A stretch of 64,000 nt of DNA. Origin: Periplaneta americana (taxonomy: Eukaryota > Arthropoda > Insecta > Blattodea > Blattidae). The notes beneath the pieces are model-generated. The model was given only the letters and a program-made list of their open reading frames with translations, was not told the origin of the DNA and ran no database searches. This document shows, one piece after another, positions 1 through 11,517 of the stretch. Position 1 is the first letter of the stretch. Each line of letters starts with the position of its first letter. The position numbers and the translations under genes were made by a program. The DNA lies in assembly GCF_040183065.1 (NCBI RefSeq), contig NC_091120.1, forward strand, positions 21,795,708-21,859,707, written 5' to 3'.

Positions 1-830
1 AGACGTGTAGGTATATGTAGTGAAATGAGCTTGAAAGAGCAGAGAGGTAACATTAAATTTTGTGTTAAACTCGGTAAAACATTTACTGAGACTATGGCAC
101 TCATGCGCCAAATGTATGGAGAAGAAAAAAAAGTCTCGGACCCGAGTGTATGAGTGGCACAAGCGCTTCTCAAGTGTCTGTCTTTCAACGGATGATGATC
201 CACGTTCAAGAAGACCCGGATCGGCAAGAACAGAAAAAATGATAGCTTGAGTTGCACAAGAAATCAGACGAGACCGCAGTCAATAGATGATATGGCATTT
301 CGTATGGTTCTGCGCATTCCATTCCCCACAATGATTTGAAAATGCAACGTGTATGTGAGCACGTTGTTCCAAGAAGTCTAACAGATGAGCAGCGGGAAGA
401 GCGGCAACTGATTAGTGGAGACCTGATAAACAGGGTGGCCCAGGATCCAACTCTCTTGCACAGAGTGATCCCAGGTGACGAAACATGGTGTTTCCTTTAC
501 GACCCGCAGCCAAAACGGCAGTCACCAACGTGGAAATCTCAAAGAGATTCCGTGCCGACCGATCAAAGGGGAAAGTAATGCTTGAAGTGTTCTTCGATAT
601 CCAAGGTCTCGTACATTTCGAGTTTAATCCTGAGGGTCAAACTGTCAGTAAGGAGACGTTTGTTGCAATTCTTCCGCGTCTTCGTGATGCATTCGACGAA
701 GAAGACCCAACTTATGGCAAGGACAGAATTGGGTTCTCCATCATGACAATGCCCCAGCACATCGGTCGCTCTTGGTGAGCGAATTTCTCGCATAACACAG
801 AATAAGTAAAATTACCACGGCGGTATGCAA
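1..830 (+). pseudogene. degenerate mariner-family transposase
   Basis: Pieces in three frames read as a mariner transposase of the insect GVWRP/SETMAR-like type. The N-terminal helix-turn-helix part is near 35-250 (GNIKFCVKLGKTFTET, then EWHKRF and DDPRSRRPG). The catalytic part is near 450-790 (GDETWCF, FFDIQGLVHFEF and HDNAPAHRSLLVSEFLA). Several in-frame stops and at least two frameshifts make it non-functional. The left end may continue outside the window, and the right end stops before the usual YSPDLAP block, so the copy is truncated. The family assignment rests on motif order; I am confident it is a dead transposase. Confidence 0.85.
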
Positions 831-1097
831 GCTTCAAATTAACAAATCAAACTACTCCTGAAGTGCCCAGATCATGGTTTCGATAAAACAATGAAGGATA
901 TGATATGCCAACCGCTACTTTTATGCCAGTTATCAAGATAAAAATGTTTTCCAAATAGCTAACATCCTTCATTTCAAAATGCTGTATGTTACAGACCATT
1001 TATACACAATTAAAATATTTTCGAGTGTAATTTTTTCTAGTACGTTAACAGCGAGTTTTTATTTTAAACGGTACGGCATACCGGCCCAACTACAGTA

Positions 1098-1460
1098 CTG
1101 GGGCTAAGAGGGATGAAGTTACGGGAGAATGAAGTTACACAACGCAGAACTGCACGCATTGCATTCTTCACCTGACATAATTAGGAATATTAAATTCAGA
1201 CGTTTGAGATGGGCAGGGCATGTAACACATATGGACGAATTCAGAAATGCATATAGAGTGTTAGTAAAGTTTCGAAGCCGGAAGGAAAAAGACCTTTGTG
1301 GAGGCCGACACGTAAATGGGAGGGTAATAATAAAATGGATTTGAGGAAGGTGGGATATGATGATTGAGACTGGATTAATCTTGCACAGGACAGGAACCGA
1401 TGGCGGGCTTATGTGAGAGCGGCAACGAACCTGAGGGTTCCTAAAAGCCATTTTTAAGTA
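1098..1460 (+). mobile_element. non-LTR retrotransposon 3' fragment, GTAAG-tail family, copy 1
   Basis: A 5'-truncated copy encoding the C-terminal end of a reverse-transcriptase polyprotein. Recognisable pieces are HALHSSPDIIRNIKFRRL and RLRWAGHVTHMDE, with a decayed GRP-RRWEDN-IKMDL block and an ending ...NLRVP. Six more copies of this family lie in the window. The frame is broken near 1255 and 1345. No TSD is obvious at the ends, and the tail has drifted (TTTTTAAGTA). Confidence 0.8.
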
Positions 1461-3105
1461 CCGTATGTAATGTTTAAGTTACACAATTAGTTTCCACATA
1501 AACATAGCCGCAAGGAGAGAATACATACCGTATCTTCAGTCAGATATTAAAATTGATATCTCCACGTTAGGTGAAGAACACGCGTGACTGAAGCTGACAA
1601 CAAAAATTATAGCAAGCCATCGGGCCTCCATTATGGCTCAATCGATAGCGTTCCTAACCCAAGTACAGAGGACCTCGGTTCGATCCCCAACAGGGATTCA
1701 ATCCTTCTCCTAAATGGACTGCGCATGTGTCTTGCCTTGTTTATTCTGCCATACTATGCGATGGCCCTACGCCATGCTGATAACACGGCCAAGAATCCCC
1801 AACTAGGTCTACTTGTGAATGAGTAAGAGTGGTTCATAGTTCTTACAATACAGAAGACGGTGCAGGCCAAAGAATGCAACTGATGAAGATGTGACGAAAA
1901 CATACACACGTGTTTCAATTTATTACGAGCTTTATCCCTTATTCTGTGTAAGGAAAGCGAACTTACGGAAAGTTAACGTAAAATCAATTGACGCACTGCT
2001 GAATATGGCATGAGTAAGTTTGGTCTGCACCTGTAATGTGTTTATTATTTCTCATTATACCGCAAGAATAGATTTCATAGAGAAACATGTTTTAGCAACC
2101 TTCATACCAGGAAAGTGTAAACCGTCTGTCAATCAATCTTTGTACAACGATTTCTCCTACAATACCGGATGGATGGTGTTCATATTCGGTATCTGCGAAC
2201 TAATTCAGTCGGGAATTATCCTCATGAAGCAATGGCAGGAGATGGAGAGATGGCTAATATCCAGTTGGTTTATGTTGGCACAGGCGGTTAGAAATATACT
2301 TACATCCCTATTGAAGCATAATGTAAAACCCTCATTAAGGCTTAAGATTTTTCGGAATAACTAAGCGCTGTTGTAATACCTTCTTGTCCACCGCTGTTAA
2401 CATGCCTGGCCGGTTTTGGAAAAAATTTATTTAAAAAAAACGGGGAAAGTCTTTATAATTAGTTGCTAGCGACAGCTCCGCTTCTTTCAGCGGCCATACC
2501 AGAGGTTTCCTCCCTCCACCAAAACCCCACGATATAAATCGAGAGGTTACGACAACGACGCGTGCAATTGAGAGGGAATTTCTAAAAAGGCTGTGCCAAA
2601 ATAAACCAACTGGACTTTAGTTCAGGGCTAGGCTGTGACGCGGAAAGGAACAATGAACGCATGGCGCGGCATGGTGATTAAACGATTCCTTAACACATCT
2701 ACAGATGTACTATTCATTTCAAACATGTTGCCTTAGTTCCACATGGACTTGTCTATGGTACCTTCGGTTTCAGTCTCGGTAATTCGTCTCCTGTGACTAT
2801 TCAAGTAACTTACACATTAAGTGGAAGGATCATGAAGGATGCCGGGCAACAGACAGGATCCAGAGCAAGATTGTTTGGAATTACAATCCACGATAGGGAG
2901 ATTAAAAACTAGATACATCAGTTCTTTGAAGACGAAACGTAAGCCTAGCAGGCCCTAAGCAAAATTCTCGAAGCTGCTGCTGCTGACGATGACGATGATG
3001 ATGATGGAGTTCATTACAATTTTCAAGGCAATATTTCTTCATCTCCAAACATAAGTGTGGATACTATATATTGCAATGTTCAATTGCATGTATTAGTAAG
3101 TAATA
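1461..3105. other. no gene seen; short (GCT)n/(GAT)n tract
   Basis: No coding homology, splice-consistent exon or TIR pair was recognised. The only structure noted is a trinucleotide run at about 2978-3006 (GCTGCTGCTG then GATGATGATG). The open frames near 1584-1826 and 2020-2364 have no recognisable domain and are probably chance. Confidence 0.5.
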
Positions 3106-3897
3106 TACGTTACAAGAGCGGTATGTTGACGTTTTCATGGTCGAGGAAAAGTTTGAAAAAGCGAAACGTAGTTGAGCTTTTTTAATTTCCGAGAACATGA
3201 AAACAAACATACCGCTCGTGTATCGTACATTATTTTGTGCGAAGATCGTTTATTACATACCTGAAAGACGAATTTCTAATTAGTTGCAATGAAATCTCCA
3301 TCTTGGTTTCTGTTTCTTAAAACCAAAATATCTTTCTTCAACATTGTTGCTTTAAAATGTTTTCTGTGTTTACTATACTCCAGCAGGCCGTGAAATACGT
3401 CTGTCTTCCCCCCCCCCCCCCAGTCTATAAATGCGAACTTAAAACAAACGGTAAGGTTATGTAATGATTTATTTTTCATTTTAATATTTTAACAATATTA
3501 TTTATATAACATATTGCAGTAATAACATTCGCATCTGGAATCTTGTTGATTTTTTCACGGCTTCCTTAATGTTACTTGTATCAGGAATGCAATAAGTTTC
3601 GTGGAGTAGTAGACTTTACTTAATTTTTGCAAATATTTAAAAACAATAATTAACATTGCAATTTAGATGAAATTGCAGTGGTATGTTTCCAATTTATAAT
3701 TATTACTATGCTAAACGTCTCTAAAAATAATATGTTAGAAGCCCAAAGCAGTAAAATAAATGTCGCGCTTAAGCGGTAAGAATAGGGAAATTGTTATGTG
3801 TGTTACGTTGGGATACTGAATGTGGTATTTCACACTTACCGCGTATTGGTTCTGTGTGGAAAACAAGCAAATACGCACGATCTCGCACAAAATATGT
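3106..3897 (+). mobile_element. hairpin-capped interspersed element, copy A
   Basis: First of three copies of an approximately 790-bp non-autonomous element (others at 27386 and 32343). Order: an imperfect hairpin of about 110 nt (3111-3223; arms GAGCGGTATGTT and AACATACCGCTC), then TATTTTGTGCGAAGATCG at about 3229. A body follows with a poly-C tract at about 3408-3421. The right end carries the inverse motif CGATCTCGCACAAAATA at about 3881-3897. The inverted motif pair suggests DNA-transposon termini about 665 bp apart with the hairpin outside or at the left end. No open frame of note. The superfamily is not identified. Confidence 0.75.
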
Positions 3898-3905
3898 TTA
3901 AGTAT

Positions 3906-3973
3906 ATCGTTGTATTGGCTACAATAAATGTTTTAATCTATCGTTGTATTGGCTACAATAAATGTTTTAATCT
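3906..3973. repeat. 34-bp perfect tandem duplication
   Basis: Two identical 34-bp units starting ATCGTTGTATTGG lie head to tail immediately right of the hairpin-capped element. They are likely a local slippage or repair duplication. Confidence 0.95.
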
Positions 3974-4077
3974 AAAATTCAAAGTTTGCTGTTCAAGGGC
4001 AGGTCTTTCACCTGCAAACCCAACATTCTCCAATCTTTCCTATTTTCCGTCTTCCTCTTAGTCTCCGCAAAGTAAAA

Positions 4078-4570
4078 AAATGTTGTTTTTGTTTAGTCAA
4101 CTGTCCGAAGAGAGGTTTGAACCTCAACTGTGACATCAATAAGTCAGCCAGCACTTACGAGGCAACTAGGCCAGGAGCTATGGGGTATGCTGACCAGTTC
4201 CTTTTCCCCTTCATTGTGTACGTCGCCGATTAGCTACATGTTACGCTAATCAGACTTCAGTTGTATACAAACAATTGATGACCTAACATTCTAAATGTGC
4301 TAAGTGGCAATTTTTCAAATTTCATTTTATTCAATCTAAGGGAGAAATATCCATATGCGAATATCATACTAAATTGTCTTTGTCATAGCTCAATTATGAC
4401 TCGTTCGTGCGCCAAAAGACGGTGTATTAGGTATCTCAACAAGCAATGCGCAGTGTTTTTTTCATCAATATCTCAGAAAGTAGTTTTTGGCACTTCGCAC
4501 ATTTAGAATGTTCGGTCCTCAATTGTTCTTCCTCTGATGATATATGTGTGGTATTAATTCAGAAGGATAA
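4078..4570 (+). repeat. SINE-like repeat family S, copy 1 (carries an insertion)
   Basis: Starts with TTGTTTAGTCAACTGTCCGA and contains GGCAACTAGGCCAGGAG and GATTAGCTACATGTTACGC. It matches the other family-S copies at 15985 (-), 20847 (+), 39600 (-) and 41645 (-). It is interrupted by a palindromic insert at 4276-4521; the family sequence resumes at ATTGTTCTTCCTCTGA. The tRNA-type A and B boxes are not clear, so 'SINE-like' describes only its size and dispersion. Confidence 0.75.
4276..4521. mobile_element. small TIR element inside family S copy 1
   Basis: Inverted ends of about 35 bp: left TGATGACCTAACATTCTAAA continuing to about 4309, right complementary from about 4488 (CACTTCGCACATTTAGAATG). 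The interior is AT-rich and non-coding. Comparison with the uninterrupted copy at 41306-41317 places the insertion exactly in the palindrome AACAAT/ATTGTT. No extra duplicated bases are evident, so the TSD rule is unclear. Confidence 0.75.
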
Positions 4571-6458
4571 AGTTTATCAAGATAGCAATGGACACATTTA
4601 TATTATCTAATTAGTACTGCTTATGTATGGTGCATATTTCACAAAATGCAAAGGTTATTATTTCAGAACTTAAGACATTACTATTCTTAGTAATCTATTT
4701 ATTTATATTTCTCAGATTATGTATTAAAAAATTCACATTTCTAACAATTCTCTGCACATTTATACAAATTCCAGTTCGTTTTTCCAAGAGTTATTGCACA
4801 AATGTGTACAATGAAGATGACTGCTGCAAAACTTGTATTTAAAGAATTGTGATAACGATTCACAATCATTTGTTATGCACTATGTTCATGGAATCATGGC
4901 TGCATATGTAAAAGCGAAAATTTTATCTTACGAGATACTGTGTTTCGACACAGTAATCCGTAAACTTACAAGTCCTAAGGCAAACTCTTTTGGGAGCGAG
5001 GGGTGCAATACTGTTGAATAACGTCACAATATGTAACCCTTGCATTAAGGTCGGTGTGCAATTTCCTGATGTCTGGAAGGAGATAGAATATTTGTAATGT
5101 TCAGTTTCCGACACCTCTATTCCTTTTGTACAAAGAGCCAAGGCACAACTACTGTCAACGAATGTCATTCTAACGTATGTTCTGTAATATTCCAAGAGGC
5201 ATGAAAAATGAAATGTTATAATCAGGCTTCGAGACTTTGGACCCGATACAATAAGTTTACTGTGCATGCACTATAGGTTGCTGACTCGCTGCAGGTAGGT
5301 AGATATGTGTTGAGGTAACAACGTTGCTATTTAGAGTAGAGTACGGTAGTATGGGGAAACACACACATATGTACATTCTGAAAGTAAATGTACATTACAC
5401 AATGACAATTTCAAAGGAATGTGAAAAGCATTTATTCTCCTGTCTTTTATAAGCATTTGTGTTTAATTATACACAGTGTTAATGGTGGAAATAAGCATGT
5501 AGCAATTTTAATTTTTTCATTTATCCTATTGGTCGTCTTTAGGAAGTGCAGTTACAGTACCGAATTGCAATGTACCTACAAGATACATTCTCAGTGTCTC
5601 AAACGTATATCTTTTTCGGTTATCTGCCAAAGTTTGTACAGTGGAAAGCTGCGCTCTACGTCGCATGACGTGATAGGAGCAAAACGAAAAAACCTAACAT
5701 CATTGCAGTCTCTAAGAGACAGTCCTTCATTCTAGGGTGACTCTATGCCCACTAATTTACTGTTTATGTTACACAATGTTCCATATACTTTATTTTTACA
5801 TAAAATTGATTTCCACTTCTGTTTTACACGTTCAGTAACCGGTGTACTTGGTGTCTCATTAAATTCTCTGTGTCATTTTCTAAATTAATTTGAGGGCTTC
5901 CGGCATCTTTTGCTGTGACTTTTCTGTGTAATAGTTTCAGACACAATTTGAAAATGGGTTTGTATTAAAACCAAATTATTCGTCAGAACCTTCAAATCCA
6001 GAGCGTTTTTCTTTGCGTATTTGTTGGCATTCATTCTACAGTACCCCCACCCGCTGTACGCTTTACCACTATAGCCGTTATGCGGATTTCCCACTGAACT
6101 GCTCTATTGGATCCGAAGTCTCGAAGCCTGGTTATAATACATTCTTAATACTCATATAATATCGTGATTTCAAGCTTCGGCCGCTTTCGCCCGGGGCTAG
6201 CATCCCTTTCAGAGGAATCGAAGTAGCTCCGGTGTGAATACAGCGCTCGCACATGCAATCAAGCAAGCTATCTTCCAATCGGTAACCAACAGTTTCCACT
6301 GATACGGCAACACAGATATCTTGTGCCAGATAATCACAATGGCTGCATTCGGACAGTCTAAGATCGCAAGCTAATTCAACGCAATACACAACATCGAATA
6401 CTGTGATTAGCTGGCACGATACGGCAGGTTTTTGCTTCAAGCGATGATTAATTAATAT
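4571..6458. other. AT-rich sequence, nothing recognised
   Basis: Scanned on both strands. No domain, TIR pair, SINE or LINE signature was recognised. Several chance open frames (such as 5421-5735 and 6132-6551 on the minus strand) lack any recognisable motif or codon-like regularity. Confidence 0.4.
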
Positions 6459-6462
6459 GTGT

Positions 6463-7594
6463 GGGCTATTCCATCTCAAATCGACCGAAATATAGAGAAA
6501 ATTGACCTTGCAATTTTTAAATACAATGAAACTTTTTCTGTCCGTAGACAACTGTGATACAATGCTTTGTGCAAAGTTTGAGGCATCAGAACTTCATAGT
6601 GTTTAAATTAAAAATATTTTAATTTATCGTATTTTCATAAAATTAGCAACTTTAAACTGTTGTGGCTCCGAAACCCTTTCACCCAATGATCAAAATCATG
6701 GTTTATTTTGATGATGAAAAGTTAAAGTTTATATTGACATGTAAACAGATTTTCTTACTTTTTATGGAAATGGAGAAATATAGATTTTTCTTCATTAAGA
6801 CGCCTTTGGCCACTAAAAATATTATTAAAATATATGGTTAGATTCCGCATTGAAAGTACAAATAAACACATATTTTTTACTGGTGCACCGTTGATAAGAA
6901 AGTATTGAAAATATCAAATAAAGAAGTACGCGCGTGAGCTAACCAGCTGACTGTGAGGAGGGATCTAGCCAAGGGAAGCAAGGCCAGGAGACAAACACAT
7001 GATGTTTCGTCTAGTAGCGCATAGCTGGGCTAGCTTTATCACAGGTTTTCATAAACACAGGAGTAAAATGACGCCCAACGCTCGCTTATCTTCATCTCTC
7101 GGCCAGTGCGTGCAGTATTGCGTCGTTCAAGTCCAGGCGTATGAAAATAATTTATTTAATACCCTCGAAACTTATTGCCGTGACACTAAGCAAACAATGC
7201 CGAATCCCTCTTAATAATGCAAGGTTTTTTCTCAATATTTTTTTACACTTTTACAAATGGGCAAAAAGCCTAAAAGTAAGTAAAATCAGATTATCTGTCT
7301 CTCTGTATACAATAAAAATAAGGATTACTTCTTATCATAACCTACCAAATGTCAGCTTCAAAATGAGCTCTCGTTCAATGTTCTGCAGTAAATGGTTCCA
7401 GAGTTCTGAGCGCTGAAAGAGGCTTGTTTTTTCTAAAATACGCTAAATTTGTCGCTCAACAATACGAAAACCGTTTGACTTTCGATAGTATATTTTTGCA
7501 AATGCACTCTCTTCAGCACCTTGTACAAATAGGGAAAAAATTAGGGTACAAAAAATGCAAGATTTTTACTGATCGATTTCATATGGAATAGCCC
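6463..7594. mobile_element. 1.1-kb element with GGGCTATTCCAT TIRs
   Basis: The left end GGGCTATTCCATCTCAAATC (6463) and right end ...GATTTCATATGGAATAGCCC (to 7594) are inverted repeats of about 24 bp with few mismatches. They are bounded by GTGT on each side (6459-6462 and 7595-7598), compatible with a 4-bp TSD. The interior is AT-rich with no recognisable transposase, so this is probably a non-autonomous DNA transposon. A 4-bp TSD would fit Sola-like or other minor superfamilies, but I cannot assign it. Confidence 0.65.
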
Positions 7595-7598
7595 GTGT

Positions 7599-8512
7599 GC
7601 TAGATTTATTAATAAATAAATAATGAGAAAAATTAAGGTCAGATCCTTATTTAATGCAGAAAACATTCAAATTGAATTAACAGTAATCATCATTAACAAG
7701 GTTTAGGCCATTAGACCTGTTCCGTCTCCGTATCAGCAAATTTCAAGATTGTTTAAAGAGGTCCCACTAAATTCATTCAAGAAATCCGTAAAGAAATAGC
7801 GGAATCTACATAGCCAGCATTTCCATCACATCACGTAATATGCTAATGTTCCCTGCATGCTCCCACGATTCTGCTACGAAGAACGTTTCGTAACTTCTTA
7901 GGCACACTTGTCAAACGGCGCCTTGTCACCTTATGGAATGCGGAGACAAAATGACTGAACGATTTTTCCAAAGAATTTGAGTTTTCTACATCACCTTCAC
8001 GCTATTGCTGGAACCGTGTCGCTCTCGTTTCCTCTAGCAATCATTTAACAAAAAATAAAACACTTGAAAAACACGTGGAAAAAATCAATAAACAAGACAA
8101 CCAAAAAGTTAACTAGCAATTTATTGAGAAGTTTTTCTGGAATAAAAACGCAGAACTAACAAAGTAGAAGTCATCGTGATCACTAGACTACAGGCGTAGT
8201 AAACTGTACAAACTGTATTATTTTATCTTCCCCATTGACCTCCTCTTTGTTCCGACTTAATCCAATGCAGTGTACGCTAAGGTGTCTTCGGACCAACACT
8301 AGACTCTTACAATGCGGACCTCCCAAACGGTATGGTCAGCAAGGTGCAGAGCCACCGCGGAGACGTCACAGGACAAATAAAGACAGGACGGACACCCAGT
8401 GATAAATCTCCGACTATACAGGAAATCTAACCACATACTGCGCATGCGCTATCCACTAAGCATATCGGCATAAATTACGTTTAAAAGTATCAAAATTAGT
8501 ATTCGGAATATT
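7599..8512. other. no gene or element recognised
   Basis: Moderately AT-rich unique-looking sequence. No recognisable coding or repeat signature. Confidence 0.4.
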
Positions 8513-8525
8513 AGCGCAAAATATC

Positions 8526-9055
8526 GAACATTAAATCCAGACATTTGAGATAGGCGTGGCATGTAGCACGTATGGGCGAATCCAGAAATGCATATAGAGT
8601 GTTAGTTGGGAGGCCGGAGGAAAAAAAGATCTTTGGGGAGGCCGAGACGTAGATGGGAAGATAATATTAAAATCGATTTGAGAGAGGTGGGATATGATGA
8701 CAGAGAGTGGATTAATCTTGCCCTAGATCATATATGTAACAGATAACTCATCGTCATGTTGAAATCGGCAGCACTTTGAAGAGAACAACCGCCAGGATCG
8801 CCACTCGTCCGTCGTAAACGAACACGAGATGGCAGTAAAGTCGCTAATGCAATTCAAATGGGAATTATGACGTGACTCCTTATGTAACAACTAGATGGCA
8901 CCGTAGTAAACCTGACAAAAGTTGTTAAGTCAAAGCCTATAAGGCCGATCTATCTGTTACATATATGATCTAGGATCTTGCTCAGGATAGGGGCCAATGT
9001 CGGGCTTATGTGAGGGCGGCAATGAACCTCCGGGTTCCTTAAAAGCCAGTAAGTA
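8526..9055 (+). mobile_element. GTAAG-tail LINE fragment, copy 2, with 13-bp TSD
   Basis: A 5'-truncated LINE 3' end (encodes remnants of RHGMWAGHV-like, NAYRVLVGRPE and NLRVP blocks) ending AAAAGCCAGTAAGTA. It is flanked by the 13-bp duplication AGCGCAAAATATC at 8513-8525 and 9056-9068, which fixes both ends. A MITE (8722-8974) interrupts it. Stops and frameshifts make it non-coding. Confidence 0.92.
8722..8974. mobile_element. 253-bp MITE nested in LINE copy 2
   Basis: Perfect 23-bp terminal inverted repeats begin CCTAGATCATATATGTAACA (8722) and end with their complement at 8974. The flanking host sequence is duplicated as ATCTTGC (8715-8721 and 8975-8981). The uninterrupted sequence is known from sister LINE copies (ATCTTGCTCAGGATAG), so the 7-bp TSD is directly supported. 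The perfect TIRs imply a young insertion. A 7-bp TSD is unusual; P- or Dada-type transposases are possible, but no transposase is present. Confidence 0.93.
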
Positions 9056-9068
9056 AGCGCAAAATATC

Positions 9069-11505
9069 TCCTCACAGATACCAGCAACTGACCTCTACTA
9101 AGTTATCGCGAAAATTCGAAACGTTATTAAACACGTAAAAGCGAATCTCTCCATAAATTTCACACGAAATTGAAAAAACAAATCATCACAGAACATGTTT
9201 CTATCGTCCATCTATTACATATTTTCAGAACTGCCTTTGTTATTTAAAAGAGACGGACAGCTAAATGAATTACGACTACCTTAACCTTCGTCACATAAAT
9301 ATAATTTACGAGACGCGAGGTTTTTGAACCGTGCCATGGATGTAAAAACATTCAACGCTTCCGAGCTACTTCTTGGCCCCCCGACACGTAAGTGCCCTCC
9401 TCCCCTTATTCTTTTCCTGATGATGATACCTAGACGTCTTCGAAAGTTGTATATATCTGGACGTAAGATACGATCCAAGTATCCAAAAATCTCTCACAGT
9501 AATTATGTCAACACAATCTTAAGCTACATTATTGGTCACTTACATGTAACAATTCCATAAATCAGCGTAACTGCCTTGCGAGAATAGTTTTCACACATTT
9601 TCACTTCAATGACTTCACATTTTCCAGGTTTCACTTCATCCAAAACTTCTGAGACGTTATCAAAAAGTGGGTATTCAATCTTTTTTTACTCGCCATGAAA
9701 CCAGCACTTCGAAGATATCTTTGTGAATTCTAGCCTTAAACAATAAAACAATACCAATATTTTTTTGATTTATGCATATTTTACAGTAGCTGAGTAAAAA
9801 AGCAACTTATGGTATTCTGAAGGTAATCAAATAATATCACTTCCAAACACTTCAGACGTGAAATATCACAAACTAATATGGACAACATTCTCCATTATGT
9901 ACCACTTCCACAATTATTGTCCCTGTTTTCGCAAGATTATTTTCATCACAGAACACGACAACAAAATAATTAACACCACGTTCAAATTATGTGCCGTAAA
10001 ACTTCAAAGTGATGAATTCCAGCAGTCTAAAAAAAAGTGATCATATTCAAGGTGCAACTTGGGAACGCGGAAAAGTCGAGGCCTCTTCTCTGATGAACAC
10101 ATCCGTAGCTTTGCACGAGTACAGTGTGGGAAGGCCCTCTCTTCACCAACCCCGTTGCCTCATCCTGACTCCCTGATTGTCCCCCCATCCCTTACTACTA
10201 CCACGACCCTTGCAATGTGGCTAACACACCACACAGTATAGCAGAGGGCACCAAACGATCGATGCTAACTCTACTCAGGCAGGCTGGCTGGCTGGCTGGC
10301 TGGCTGACAGACGAAAGGACGGACGGACAGGCAGAAACAGGGATGGGGAAGTCCAACGCAGCCAATTGAAGCCTCCAAAGCAACCTTCTGTCCAGCTACG
10401 CTCGGTCCATGCTCACCACGCCATCATATCGGACTAGAGGTGAAGGGATCGATATCCCATTTAGAATCAAGATGAAAAACGGTATAACAAACACAAATTT
10501 AAAATAAAACTCCATGACAATTCAAGATGAACCTCAGCTGCGTAACTTCCTGCCCGGATGGTGTGAGCGGTAAGCCCTGAGCAGGGGATGCGACCATTTG
10601 CATTACTCCAACAATCCACAACTTGTAACACGACTGTAATCGTAACGATTATGATCATGATCAGTTCCTAGAAATGAATGATCGCCAGGCTGTGATGAAT
10701 AATCTCATGTACTGCAACTAAATCGATGCATTATTCGGAAGATCTTATATTTCAAAACACTAATACCAGTTGAAACGACGGCTAATGGTCACGTCATTAA
10801 CAATCTTGCAGATCTAATTCGATTCTCGGCAAGAAAAGCGCTAATAATCCTAAAATTAGACTGATTACGAGACATGAAAGCCTATTTATGATTTACTGGG
10901 ACTAAGAGAAGGGGGAAGTGTAACTCCAGAAGAGGAAGGAAAAGAAAAAGAGAATGAGACTGAACAAAACAAGTGAAGATATAGAATGAAGTAGGGAAGA
11001 CCACTGGGAAGAAAAGACTGAAAAGAAGAAAAAGTGATAAAAGAAAGGACCGCAGAAGGGAAAATCGGAGGTTAAGAAGATTTATTAAAATAAAAAATGC
11101 ACAAAAGTTTACAAGTTCTACTGAAATTGACACATAACTTAATAAATTAAATATATTATGCATTGCTACTTCCTTGTTCGACATTATTTTAGATCAAAAG
11201 GATTTAGTACACAAGTAGGAATACCCAAAATAACTAGCTAAATTACGGAAGTTCAGGTAGATTTCTTTATTCTGCCTGCAATAGTTCCTTAGGAGAAGGA
11301 AAAAAACACAAAATAAAAAGGAAATCACGATAGAGAATATGAAGAGGAGGGTTAGATACAATTGCAAAATGACATAGTACATTTAAGTTAATCCTTGTGC
11401 ACACTTCGTGAAGTAGGAGTGGCAAATGATTCAACTATGGCTTCATCCGTTGAAATTAACTAGCATTCTTCCTCTACCAATCGCCATCAAATAAACGAAA
11501 ATATT
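9069..11505. other. no gene; simple-sequence tracts
   Basis: No host gene or transposase recognised. It contains a tetranucleotide array (GGCT)n at 10275-10306 and a purine-rich stretch at about 10905-11060 (G and A on the plus strand). Confidence 0.45.
10275..10306. repeat. (GGCT)n microsatellite
   Basis: About seven tandem GGCT units, followed by an imperfect GGAC run up to about 10332. Confidence 0.95.
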
Positions 11506-11517
11506 GATAATCGTAAC

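Noticed and set aside
1584..2364. Open frames 1584-1826 and 2020-2364 as genes
   Set aside because: Short, no recognisable domain, no start or splice support.
6132..6551. 139-codon minus-strand open frame
   Set aside because: No recognisable motif; its right end runs into the TIR element starting at 6463.
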